Below are positions 34,710-46,449 of a stretch of 64,000 nt of DNA, in pieces. This stretch comes from Heliocidaris erythrogramma (Eukaryota; Echinodermata; Echinoidea; Camarodonta; Echinometridae), in the NCBI GenBank assembly GCA_025617745.1, contig CM046869.1, positions 15,147,168 to 15,211,167 on the forward strand. Reading direction: 5' to 3'. Numbering within the stretch: the stretch's first letter is position 1; every line of letters starts with the position of its first letter. The notes beneath the pieces are model-generated. The model worked only from the letters and a program-made list of their open reading frames with translations. It was not told the DNA's origin and did not search any database. The position numbers and the translations under genes are program-made.

Positions 34710-34810
34710 TATCACTTCCAAGGCGATCTTGGATGTATATATGTAGCTATCTTTCCGAAGCGAAGCTGAGGAAAGATGGCGTATACATTCAGATCGCCGA
34801 GGAAGTGATA
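34710..34810. repeat. Two-level hairpin
   Basis: Outer arms TATCACTTCCAAGGCGATCT (34710-34729) and 34791-34810 are near-perfect complements. Inner arms GCTATCTTTCC (34746-34756) and GGAAAGATGGC (34770-34780) add a second stem. The structure suggests a small foldback MITE. No target duplication was assigned. Confidence 0.7.
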
Positions 34811-35164
34811 GTACGTCTCATCCTGAAACCAAAGGGTGATAATTATGCTTTGTATTCCACATCTAAAACATTTAACTGGTATAAGAAAGACAATTATTGT
34901 CTATACTTCTCCAAAAATACATCTATAGGCCCGAATTCAGAAAAGAAGTTAAAACCATAATTATAAAATGCGCCATGCGCCAGTACCCGGGTGCGCACAT
35001 TTAAGAGGGCGAATGGGCAGTGCGCGCTTATGTATGCTTATTTTAGTGCGCTTATTCATAAAGGTCACGCACTTTTCATTCTGACCAGAGCGCGTTGATA
35101 GAGGGAGTTGTGACACGCGCATAATAAGCATACGCTTACGCGGTCTTTGTTTAAAAAATGGCGG

Positions 35165-35565
35165 ATAATGGAGCTTCCAATAGTATACTATTAATACATG
35201 GTTGGGAGTCCGTTGGTGCGATGTGGCAACACAAAGGTTTTTTATCGTGGTGTACTATACGCACGAGGCGCAAACGATAAAAACCTGCGTGTTGCCGGAT
35301 CGCACTAACGCACGAACTCACAAATATGTATCGGTAAAGTCACGCGCGTTTCAGTGCGCACATGTAATCCCTGCGCTAAAATGACAATTAAACTACGCGA
35401 TTTCATTGCGTTTTAAGTTTGCACGCACCAGAGGTACGCGCAGCTCAGCCGTGCTTTAGAGCCTTTTTGCCGTGCGTTAGTGCTTTTTTTGCACGGTCAC
35501 GTGGTGTTATTTAACCAATCAGGATGGCTACATTCTTGAACCCGTTTTATAATTCCCTTTCACAT
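35165..35565. mobile_element. Half-copy of the foldback family at 20.4-21.2 kb
   Basis: It shares ACTATTAATACATGGTTGGG, GGCAACACAAAGG, TGCGTTTTAAGTTTGCACGC and TTGCACGGTCACG with the element at 20437-21249. It has the central hairpin and one arm and ends in ACATTCTTGAACCCGTTTTA, which is the complement of the outer end of the larger copy. One arm is missing. Confidence 0.75.
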
Positions 35566-35720
35566 ACATTCTCTATGACAGGGAACGATCAGAAGCGACC
35601 TCCAGTGTCAGTATCTATAATACGTGTATGGTCAGGACTCTCTGTAGGGATAGCTCTGATTCTGACTGTGATTGCCTTTTGACCAATCTAACTGCAAGAT
35701 TCTTAGTATGTGGAATATTA

Positions 35721-35893
35721 ATCAAATATACCTTGCACTGAGAGGCTCCAGTTGAAATTATGGATTCTCTGAGGTGACTGGTATAGCACTATTTTCTGAG
35801 GGGCGCAGCCCCGAAGAAAATAGTAACTATGCCAGTCACCGAAGAATCCATAATTCAACTGGTGCCTCGAAAAGCGTGCATGGTATATTTGAT
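35721..35893. mobile_element. Hairpin MITE with TTA target duplication
   Basis: The 173-bp element folds on itself almost end to end: ATCAAATATACCTTGCA at the left and its imperfect complement at the right, meeting near GGGGCGCAGCCCC in the middle. TTA flanks both ends (35718-35720 and 35894-35896). A three-base TWA duplication suggests the PIF/Harbinger superfamily. No coding capacity. Confidence 0.8.
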
Positions 35894-36664
35894 TTATATC
35901 CTACCAGAGTAAGCTTAGATAGATAAACAATAAAACTAAAGAATCTAGACCTAGTCCTAGACCTAGTCTAGACTCTAGGCCTATATGAAATGTATACAAC
36001 TCACCATATTTGCCCAAACTTCCAAAGTCACAAAAGATTCCTGGCCACATTGGCATGGCTTGTAAGTATTGTCTATAGTCTACTGTAGATCTAGATCTAC
36101 ATGGCACAAATCCAACGATGAAACCAAACAATGTAAACTTGAAACCTGAACTTTTCCCCAAGTCAAAAGAGAGGCTAATAGACCCCTTCTCGTAAGGTGT
36201 TGTAGATTTACAAGGCACTCAAAATCCAACGCTAGCGCTGGTACGTGGTCGACTCGACTAGCGGAGATCAACGTGCATGTACGGTCAGCTGCACTTCACT
36301 ACGCGCATACACTCATACGTACACTGAACATTATGAGCTAGCGGCTCTCTCTCAGCCATCTCTCAGCGCTAAGCAGAAACATTATCGCGATATATTGTCG
36401 CGATATCGATAGCTTCGAAATATCCAGAAAAACAAAAAAGTGACGTCATAATATTTTTATATCGAAAAATATACGGAGGTCTGACGTCACGCGATATCCA
36501 TTTTTTGTTCATGGTGAAAGTATTTTGTGTCACGTGAGACATTCCTGGCCAATCTTTGCATGAGAATTTTATGATGTAGGATATAAAAAATTATATACAC
36601 TGTTGTATTTACTGCGATATGGAATGGGAGTTCGTAGTAAGATTTTCATCGTAAAGGCTGGGAG

Positions 36665-36668
<4 letters not shown>

Positions 36669-36706
<38 letters not shown>
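36669..36706. repeat. (GA)n microsatellite
   Basis: An uninterrupted GA run of about 38 bp is directly visible. It explains the Leu-Ser repeat frame on the minus strand. Confidence 0.95.
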
Positions 36707-36709
<3 letters not shown>

Positions 36710-37007
36710 GGGGCGGATGGATACTTTCGGAACACAAAAGAAGCTATCTATGGGCCATGGGGCGAGAAATTGAATCGCAAACGTTTGCAAATAGAATGTT
36801 GTCGTTAGTTTTTATCAAACCGCAACGAATTATTTTAATGGATTTCTCACATGACTTCATCATTGCCCTGCAGCTATTTTTCATTTTGAGTGACAAAAAA
36901 AAAATGTTTTCTATTTTTAGTAGCCTACATTGGTATTATGTATATTCAACATTAATGCTGAAGGAAACGAGAAACGATATCGTTCATTTGAAATACATAG
37001 ATCCGAT

Positions 37008-37250
37008 CAGTGGCTTAGGATGGGTCCAGCCATTGCGGGGGCACCTTAAACAGTACATCGAAATGCAAAATAACGAGGACATTGGATTAAGAAGAGGGTA
37101 TGGGCAGGGGTCCCATCATCTACTTTTCATATTCCCTTTCCCTTTCTTTCTATCTCATTTTCTGTGTTATCCTTTTTTGCCATTCGATATGGGGGAGGGT
37201 GTGCACATGTCCCCCGTTCCGCCAGAAGCTACTGTATATCTACGCCACTG
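37008..37250. mobile_element. hAT-type MITE
   Basis: The ends are CAGTGGCTTAGGATGGG and, complemented, CAGTGGCGTAGATATACAG. The flanking octamers GATCCGAT (37000-37007) and GATCAGGT (37251-37258) agree at six of eight positions, as expected for an aged 8-bp duplication. The 243-bp interior has no transposase. Confidence 0.7.
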
Positions 37251-37259
37251 GATCAGGTA

Positions 37260-40200
37260 CATTCATGTTTTATCTGTAATTCTTATTCCTAATTGAAGCC
37301 ATAATCCTGTTATTGCGCTGACTTCAGAAGTCAGCGTATCTTTCACAAAATAAAGCCAGGGCCAAAACGTCGCCAGAGCAATGTCGGAGCACAGTAAAGA
37401 CATAAAAAGGATAGGGATGAGATTAAATTTGAATCAGAAAGACGGAAGAAAAACTGGATGGGCTCAGGAAGGGAAGATGGATGACAAACGGGGAAGAGCG
37501 AAGAGGTTTAGGGACTTTGAGATAGGTGACAAAACGTATGAAACATAATTATTAAAGGACAATTAACCCCACGTGATATTCTAGATGCACCTATTGTCTG
37601 CTACGTCTTTCCATGGAGGCTGCCATTTTGTGCATGACACGGATCATTAGGTACCATATGCATTGATAATAGCCTACCTTTACAACAGATACGTCGCTTT
37701 GTTCTGATTGTATTACGATTGTTATTGGCCATGGGCCTAGATAATGACGACCCATGAGTTCTAATAGCCATCCTGTAAAGCAGATTCCTCGCTTTGTTTT
37801 GGTATTGTTACGATTGTCTCCGTCCTTGACGTCAATTCTCCGTCCTTGACGTATATTTTTTATGAAGTATATTTTTTATGAACAAATTAAGACCTTTTAA
37901 AAAAATATATAAACTAAACTTACATTTCAGAATATGTGACTTTATCTAATATATATTTGTCCTCTAAAAATCAATTACAAGTTAACGATGAAGGAAATTT
38001 TACTTGGGATGAAAAATATGTTCGTGTACACATAAAGTAATGGCAGCCCCCTTATTATTGCTAGCAGACGATAACTTGGCTGGAAAATAGTGATTTATAT
38101 CTATATCCTGTGTTTTTACATGAAATTGCATGTATCAAATAAGAGGCATATACTACACCATTCAAAATAAGCTAATTCATACGCTGAGGTTAATTTCCCT
38201 TTAAAGGACTGATCAGATCTCTGGTGTGTGGATCAGCCCATGGTAGAATTTAAATTAGAGCAACTGTACCTCTTACAGAATTTAATATGATCACTATCTT
38301 TGTTTGAACTGTATTTGCCCGCCCCCTCCGGCTCCCCCCTCATCCTTAGAATGCATTGAGAGTGGAGAACCCTGAAAACTAACATGTGATACCCCTTTGA
38401 TTTCTCACTCTTCCCTCTCCTTATTTTGAGGAGATTTTGAGGCTGGGGGGGGGGGGGGGGGGGGGGGGGGAGGGTAAGAGAAAGACATGTACATGTAAAA
38501 GGACTTCAATGCACTGTTGATGTCTATTATCATAGTTCGTTCTGATTGACCCCTTTTTTCGCTTCCTCCTTATTGAGAGGGGTGTTTTCGACTATAATAA
38601 TATTATAGGCCTTCCGTATACCGTAATGTTCCTTTTACATTCATAACTTCCTTTTCGCCTAACAACGCTGAATGGATGCAAGACTCGACTAAGCCTATTC
38701 AGGTTTCATAAATATGATAAATATTAAAATACCTGATATTCTCTTCCACCGATACCCACCCATTTGTTTGCTTTCCATCGCAACAGCAGCAACAAACAAA
38801 GAGAAACCAACTATAGCTGGAATATTTTCACCATTCATTTGCGGTGAGTCGTTCAGTGGGGATTCCCCGTCCAACTTCCCCACGAATGAACCCAACAAAA
38901 AAAATGATAATAATAATAGAAATTGCGCAATATGCTCATTTCCTCTCAATAACTGTGTGCGTATGGAGACACCTTTGCTTAGATTTCTATTATACAGCCA
39001 CTGTATGAAGCAGTTACGGGGACACGAGGGCACTTAGGGGGTGGGAGAGGGGGCACAACAAGAACCGGTACGTGCCCCACCTTTCAAAACTCAAGTAGCA
39101 TGCATACTTTAAGTATATACCCCCCAAATGTACAGCACCTTGAAAATTTTTTTTGTCTTTGTTTGTTTTGCTTTTCAGAGATTTTTCGAGTAAATTACAA
39201 ACGAAGAAAAAGTGATACCCCACTTTTTTGGCTTGTCAGAATTATATTGTGCCCCCTATATTTACACGAAATCCTGGATCCACTCCTGCTTGATGTGACA
39301 GGGTTTTTTTTTTATTCAAGACTTTATCAAAACATGAATGAGGCTTACTTTTCAAACACTTGAAATTCTTTGACCATATGACCATATACCTTGTGGCTTG
39401 CAGGCCTATGCCCTTTCTTATAAGTGTAAACTTCTGGGAAATAAAAAAAGACCTCATTTTCACTCTATTATATTATTATTAAAGTGGACGTGAGAAGAGA
39501 TCAACTACAAAATGTCAAATTTTCTTTTTAAAAATGTTTCTGCTATCATAATAACTTTTCCTTGATAATGAAGAACGCTTGATCCATGCTCTAAACATCC
39601 ATATAAATGACAACCGTCTACAATGTTTTGTTGAGCAATGTGTGATTAAACATAACCTAGGCTGTTTGTTACCTGTCACAGACACATCAAAAGTTCAGGT
39701 TCTAAAATAAAATGCCCTCATTTCATTTTTTTTCTTTTAATACAACTGTACTATAGGACCTATTTTGATTTCTACTATTGGCGTACGGATACAGACCCTC
39801 CCCAACTTAAAAAATTGTAATAAAAGGTGACCATCAGATGAAATGAAAAAAAAAAATGCAAAAAAATTCTTTCCAACAAAAGTTAGGTGTATCAGATTGT
39901 ATCTCCGTGACCTGACGGTCACTCTGATCAGATACACCTAAAAATAGTGCGCAATAATTACCGGACAGTCATGTGCATGGTCACATGGCAAATTGTGGGG
40001 AAAATTCTGTCGGGGAAATTATTTTTAATCGTTTATATAGGTCTTACTATTAGAAGAGCATACATATCTTATTGAACGTTAAAAGAAAATACCGTCGATA
40101 ATGCTGTTATGCTGTTATGTTTGCCTTTATATACATTAGCAGTTTCTAATGCTGCCATAGAAAATTTACGGTTGTGGAAAGAACCCTCTTGACACAAGCT

Positions 40201-40550
40201 GACACAAGAACACTACGCTATTTACATTTTTGAGACCGAAAAGTATTTAACAGGACGAATACTCACACCCATGCTAGCCTTTTGACAAGGCCTCCTGACT
40301 GATTTAGATAGGTTATTATTGATGAATGGGACCAATAGCTGAAAAGGTACCGAAAAACTGCAGTCTTCCTTTTGTTAAAAGAAAGAAAATAAATCTACAC
40401 TTTCTTTCTTTCTCAGGCTGGAAACATCATACCAAGCAGGCTTCCTCATAGAGGAGGGGGGGGGGGGGGGGGGGGGTCATATGAATTTGTGACCCCCGAT
40501 TTCTTTCACATAATTTAAAGCTTTTAATCAGCTGTGGGCACATACAGTAG
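37260..40550. other. Noncoding stretch with poly(G) and MITE remnants
   Basis: A 26-base G run is at 38445-38470 and a 21-base run at 40456-40476. A perfect palindrome CGCTGACTTC-A-GAAGTCAGCG is near 37317-37337. A MITE-like remnant ends with AAATCCTGGATCCACTCCTG near 39270-39289. No gene is supported. Confidence 0.45.
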
Positions 40551-40557
40551 CGACTAA

Positions 40558-40961
40558 AGCCCGGCGCACACTGCACGATCTGACTACGATGCGATTTTAG
40601 GAAAAGTTGTTAAACATTTGATATATATGAACCTTGAAACATGTAAAATCTTCTTGATCAAAGTTCCGAATAATAGTATGAATACTAAAATCGAAATTCC
40701 GGGCTACTGCAAGCCCCCGTGTAGGAATAAAAGCGAATTCAATTCCAAATCGTAGTGACGTCATACCACTCTTGCGATCGGCTAAGATTTGAAGCCGATT
40801 TGGCCTTTACTCTAACCAGAAGAATTGCAGTTAACCAAAATTTCGATATTAGTATCCGTATGATTATTCCGAACTTCAAATGAGATAATTTCATTTCTTA
40901 AAACTTGCACAGTTAATGGAAACTGCAATTTGTTGGAAAATCGTATAGTGTGCGCCGGGCT
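40558..40961. mobile_element. PIF/Harbinger-type MITE, TAA target duplication
   Basis: The 404-bp element starts with AGCCCGGCGCACACT and ends with its complement (about 40947-40961). TAA flanks both ends (40555-40557 and 40962-40964). The inner sequence repeats the theme CGAT...AATCG around both ends. No coding capacity. The three-base TWA duplication supports Harbinger. Confidence 0.85.
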
Positions 40962-41064
40962 TAAGTGCCGAGCTGGGTTCAGCAGACGATAATTAACAAA
41001 ATAACAAACACCGGCAACCGGAACCAGGCGCTGCGGAACGCCTTGGAAAGTGGAGGGGCTTAGT

Positions 41065-42000
41065 GGGGGGGGGGGGGGGGGGGGGCTGCGTGTATACCAC
41101 ATTTTTGCACTGCCATACGTTTGCACGTGTTTACTGAAAAAAAGTTCCGCGGTCCCTGGGAACTACGTCAAAAAATCAGAGGTCAACACCTAACACCGAC
41201 TGATTTTTGTTTTATTTCATAGTCGGTGTTAGATCACAATTTCGCGACAAAATAGACACTGACACCAAACACCAACACCGAGGGTGAAATCACTTAATGT
41301 CCGCATAGCTGTGCGGTTAAATCTGATTGGATCTGATTGGATCACGCTAGGTTCGCGACCGTTCTATTTAAAGGGTGATAAATTTTCACATTTTAATAAC
41401 TTATTAATCAAAAGACCAATTAACACCAAATTGCACCTCAAGAAGATTATTATACTCAATATTATGTTATGACAATTTTAAGTGAATTGAAATCAACACA
41501 TTTTAATTATCATAGTCAGAAGATAAGAAAATGTTCTTTCTTTACATACAGAGCAATTTTTTTTAATTTTTTTTATTTTTTATTTTTTATTTTTTATTTT
41601 TTATTTTTTTATTTTTTTTTTGGGGGGGAGGGGGTTTAAGCATTGTCAAGGGTACTTTGGGGTTTTCATTTCAGGGGGTCTGCCACCCCCTTCCCGGTGG
41701 ACAATTTTGTCAGTTGTTATATTTTGGAATGTACATTAACTCTTCCTTCTGACAAAATTTGGTCCCCGGGCTTCAAGGGGGAAAATTTACCCAATTTTTT
41801 TAGGGGCCGTCTGACACCCCATCCCGACGGAAATTTTTGTCAGCATTTTAGTGTTTTGTAATGTCCAATCATACTACTTCCTACTAACAAAATTTGGTGC
41901 ATAGGGGAGATGGGGTGAAATCGACTTTGGGGTCTAAGCCCGGCGGCTACGGTCAGGCTGACAACCTTTTCTCCATGAATTAACTTTACGGGATCAAATC
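41065..42000. other. Poly(G), T-rich tract and unclassified repeat
   Basis: A 21-base G run (41065-41085), a short hairpin TAACACCGACT/AGTCGGTGTTA near 41191-41232, and an ATTTTTT-unit tract at about 41561-41620 are visible. The segment 41640-41930 repeats a theme twice (GGGTCTGCCACCCC... and GGCCGTCTGACACCCC... with GACAAAATTTGG), about 130 bp apart. No gene is supported. Confidence 0.5.
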
Positions 42001-42003
42001 TTA

Positions 42004-42273
42004 GGCCAAAAAAAAAAAAAATTGTTGTATTGGCGTAACCCGCCCGACCCTAAAAATGTCGCCCACCCTAGGTTTTTTTTTTTTTTGACTATCGATATCG
42101 CGTATCGTGCTGCCTTTGCGATCGCGATCGCGATCGAAAACGCGGAAGTGCTGCGGACAGAACTAGCTGCGTGTATTATACTGTCGTAAAAAAAAAAAAA
42201 AAAAAAATCCCGACCGACCGACCCTATTTTTCAGAGACCCGTTACGCCAATACAACAATTTTTTTTTTTGGCC
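42004..42273. mobile_element. PIF/Harbinger-type MITE, TTA target duplication
   Basis: The termini are GGCC plus an A-run followed by TTGTTGTATTGGCGTAAC, with the complement at 42240-42273. TTA flanks both ends (42001-42003 and 42274-42276). The 270-bp interior includes a repeated GCGATC block (about 42118-42137) and a second A-run. No coding capacity. Confidence 0.8.
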
Positions 42274-42659
42274 TTATGGGTAAAATGGGATGACTATTTC
42301 GGGAAAGGCTCCCAGACAATAGCCTATGAACCGCGAGATAGACTGGCGCAGTAAGTCACTCGTTGTTGTTGTTGTTGTGGATTGGTTTTAACGGAGCATG
42401 TCATTCAATTGTGAATATTTACGCGTTGTTGTTGTTCTCGTGGAATGGGCGGCGCATGTCATTATTTTAATTGTGAATATTTACGCCAATATGCAATATA
42501 ATTTTTTGTTGCTTTATTATAATTTATGCTACGCTACGCTGCGTTATATTTGGTGATTTTAATTTTGGGGAGACATTTTGACAGGCTGTTGGCACAAACC
42601 GTTGCCCGTTTTTCATGCCGTTACATTACATCGAACAGACTTCTCAGCTGGCATGACGG

Positions 42660-43360
42660 GGAACCGATATTTGCTCCTGCGACAAATGCTCCTAAAATAC
42701 GACAATTGCTCCGTGACAACTGCTCTGTCGATAAAATGAATATATTATGCGACAATTGCCAGCCCGTTTCATTACATCGAACAGACTTCTCAGCTGGCAT
42801 GACGGGGAACCGACATTTGCTCTGGGGATATTTGCTCCTGCGACAAATGCTCCTAAAAATACCGTGACAAATATTATTGCTCCGTGACAACTGCTCTGTC
42901 GATAAAATGAATATACGCAACAATTGCTCCGCCGACATTTGCTTCGATCGAGCGACAATTGCTCCGCGACAACTGCTGTCGATAAAAATAATGAATATAA
43001 TATATGTGACAATTGCTCCTGCGATTATTGCTCCGCCGACATTTGTCGATTGATCGGAGGAAATGTCGGCGGAGCAATTGTCGCTCGATCGGAGCAAATG
43101 TCGGCGAGCAATATGTCGCAGGAACAGTTGTCGCATATTATTCATTTTATCGACAGAGCAGTGTCGCGGAGTTGTTGCAGGAGCAATTGTCGCATACATT
43201 CCTTTTAATCGACAGAGCAGTTGTCGCGGAGCAATTGTCGAGGAGCAATTGTCGCATACATTCATTTTCATCGACGGAGCAATTGTCGCTGAGCAATTGT
43301 CGTATTTTTAGGAGCATTTGTCGCAGGAGCAATAGTCGCCGGAGCAAATGTCATATATTC
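42660..43360. mobile_element. Foldback element built of GCGACAATTGCTCC units
   Basis: The left half (to about 43040) carries many copies of GCGACAATTGCTCC-like words plus CTCTGTCGATAAAATGAATA. The right half carries the same words on the opposite strand (GGAGCAATTGTCGC, TTCATTTTATCGACAGAGCA). The two halves form an imperfect inverted repeat centred near 43050. Part of the left flank (CATTACATCGAACAGACTTC...) is directly duplicated at about 42624 and 42771. All open frames here are low-complexity artefacts on both strands. Confidence 0.75.
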
Positions 43361-43369
43361 GGCATGACA

Positions 43370-46300
43370 TTAATCGCCATGGTAGCCTCGTTACAATTCG
43401 CTGGGATATATAACTTAGTCTCGATGCCTTGCCAAAAGGCTACATCCATGCAGGAAATGGAAAGATTGGCCACCAGTGACGTGGCGCTCCCGCGGTCAGG
43501 GGCATGCCCATGACAGGGGTGCACGTGACCTCTCCCGGCCAATGCCGGCCAACGAATTAAAAAAAAAAGTCTTTATATATTAGGCCTATATTTTTTACAT
43601 TGTCTTCCTGAAAGAAACTGTCTGTTCTTTCACTAAAGATGTAACTTTAATTAATTTAAGTACAAAACACGTTGATGTTCTCCCTTAAATACGAATGTTG
43701 GCCTTCATTTTGCTGAAATAGAAAGGGCCTATAGGTGTATACCTAGGTCTACATTTTTCAACCCGAATGTGAATACAATGGGTCAGCCTAACGCTTTCAT
43801 GAATATTGTTTAGGTATGCCCGTTTATACAAGATTTGTTTGTAGCAGGGGAGCGACTTAATTCCACTTCAAAATTGTCAGACAAGAAAACAAGGTGCCTT
43901 TTCACTAAAATAGATTAATTTTAAAAAGTGAGTACATACTTAGTGTATGTGTGTGCGTGTGCGTATGATTTTACATAGATAGTCTTGTGGGGTACAGAGA
44001 ACAAAAGAGCACAATGATGCCCTTTATTCCGTCATGCTTGTGAGGTACAAAATACAATAGAAGAAGTGTGGGGTACAAACACAATAGGAGAAATTAATAG
44101 AGTTCCCCACAAGTCCATGTATGTGAATGTGGGTGTGCGTGTGTGTGTGTGTTGGGGGGGGGGGGGGGGGGAGGGTTTGAACCCCCGCCCCACAAACTCA
44201 TTTTAATCATTTTACACTGGACATAGCTAGACATGATCGCCGGGTCAAGTCAATTAAGAACACGTCTTGGTGCAAACAACGCGAGTCAATGCTATTTAAC
44301 ACCAAACAATTGTTAACAGACATGACCTTTACCTTGTAACAGTTCATGTGATGAAACAGATAAAAAAGGGGGTGGGTCTCCTTTATATCGAGTATCCCCC
44401 CCCCCTCTCCCATCGCATCCGGTATAGGTACGTGCGTGTAACGCTATATTGGTACAAGGTGGGCGTGGCCTGATGTCATGGGGCCGGAAAGAATGCCGGA
44501 TAGCAAAGATTTTAAAAGGGAAGATAGGACACTCCTCCTATTTGATGTCACGGAAGCCCATAAGCGTTGGGTAGGTAAACTTTCCCCGCAACGACGCTGA
44601 CATTACGTGCAAAACAGTGGCGAGCAGGTCGAAGATGTAGTGCTCTGCTTTGAATTGCTCAAACAACCCCCACTCAACACCCAATTCCCACTTCTTTCGA
44701 TTTCCCAGAAAAGAAGTCTTGCTCTTATTCTAATTAAGCCACATTTCATTATAACTGAACTACACCCCTTTACTGTACAATGAGTTGTGACCACAGTACT
44801 GTGCACAATGACAATAATTTTATATTTTCATTAAATTGGAAGTATTATGCTTTCAGGTGAAACCTTGATGGCTGCGGGGGAAAATTGCCATAATCATATT
44901 TTATGCCTTATGTGGCCTTTATACCATACTTGTGCCAGTTGATAACAATTTAAAGTATACCATTTACTTTTTACATGTCATTTTCTAAACAATGCTGCCT
45001 GGTATAGCATCGGATGGACGCCATCAAGGTATCTTTTAAAATTTAAAAGCTTAATACTTCTGTTTTATGTGAAAAATATATCTATTGAATAGAGCACATA
45101 GTTTGGTCACAGTAGACTTAAAACAAAGGTTTTAAGGTTTTTTTTCTTTCTTGGACGCACTGTATATCTCTCAGTAACATGCTCCTGCAGCAATTATTTG
45201 GGAAGCTGGAAATACAAAAGTATACATGTGTGTATAATAAGGAATGTCACAACTTTCTATCAATATTTATTGTGGTGTTAAAATCTTATAGAATTAATGG
45301 TATTCAAGGGACTCTTGACAGTTTCACTAAATTTATCTCCTGGAAAGAGTTGTGAGATACTTTTTTTTGTGAAGTGTTCACTTTTTATGTAAATTGTATT
45401 GATGTTGATAGTCAATCTTTCATTGAATTACTATGGAAAATAGATGTGTATGATTATGCCCTCAGGAAATGTTAAGTAAACAACAAAAACATTCATGTTG
45501 AATGCTCTGTAACATAGTCAATTGCGTTGAAATTGCCATGAAAAATGCCTTGAGATGCCTTGGCAATAATTGGTAATAATTGTGACATTTTGACTTTTGT
45601 CAAAATATGTCACTGTTATGATTTTCTGAAGATGCAATAAAAATGAACACCAAAACAAGATTTTAGTACATTGCTTCTTTAAAATTGAATGAAATATTTA
45701 AAGTGCATTGTGTGGTAAGCACTAGCGTACCCGGGGGGGGGGGGGGGCAGACTGCCCCCTGACAACTTTTGATCCCCCAAACAAAAAGACAAGTATACAT
45801 TGTGCGCCCCCCTTTATTTTAGAACTGATAACCTTTTTTTGGTTTTGTTTTGTTTTGTTTTGTATTTTTTTCTTGTCAGAGAATTATGTAGGAAAACTGG
45901 CCTCATAAAATCTGGTAACCCCCCCCCCCCCCCCCACTGAGCGACATTTGGAGGGCTGGCAAAAAAAATCTTGGAGGGCGGGAAAATAATTCTGACTACC
46001 CCACCCTTCCTAAGAGTCCATAATTTAAACAAAATCGGGCAACATTATTTTTTCAAAATTATCAGAAAGAAAGGGGCACTTCTCGGGTACTTGTAAAAGT
46101 CGGGACTCTGTGCCCCTACCCCCCCCACACACACACACTGGAGCCCCCCCCTGTATGGGTGTGTGTTTGTGTGTGTATGTGTATTGTTCATCTTTTTAAA
46201 AAACAATATACAGTTTCAAAAAGATATTTAAGTGTAAAAAAATAGGCACGGACATGGAACAACACTGTAATTTTTCTCCTCATTAATTTCAAGCTCTTTC

Positions 46301-46440
46301 CCTCTTCTGAATTCATAGAGACGCTTGGTTTCCTTCCTGTTACAGATTTCACCCCCCCCCCCCCCGGTCATTTCCCCCAAATGGTTTATACACAGTCAAT
46401 GCGTCAGTTTACCTACCCAATTACGCTGTTGGGCGCCCTT
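43370..46440. other. Noncoding stretch with poly(G)/poly(C) MITE remnants
   Basis: Poly(G) runs occur at 44154-44171 and about 45733-45747, and poly(C) at about 45919-45936 and 46352-46365. The segment near 44505-44535 recurs in inverse orientation at about 48498-48532 (CCTATCTTCCCTT). No gene is supported. Confidence 0.45.
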
Positions 46441-46449
46441 CCCCTGGCC

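Noticed and set aside
42660..43360. CRISPR-like array
   Set aside because: Units are inverted in the two halves, spacing is irregular and the DNA is eukaryotic, so this is a foldback element.
42621..43513. Long overlapping open frames on both strands
   Set aside because: They translate the iterated GCGACAATTGCTCC units of a foldback element, with repeated low-complexity peptides, so they are not genes.
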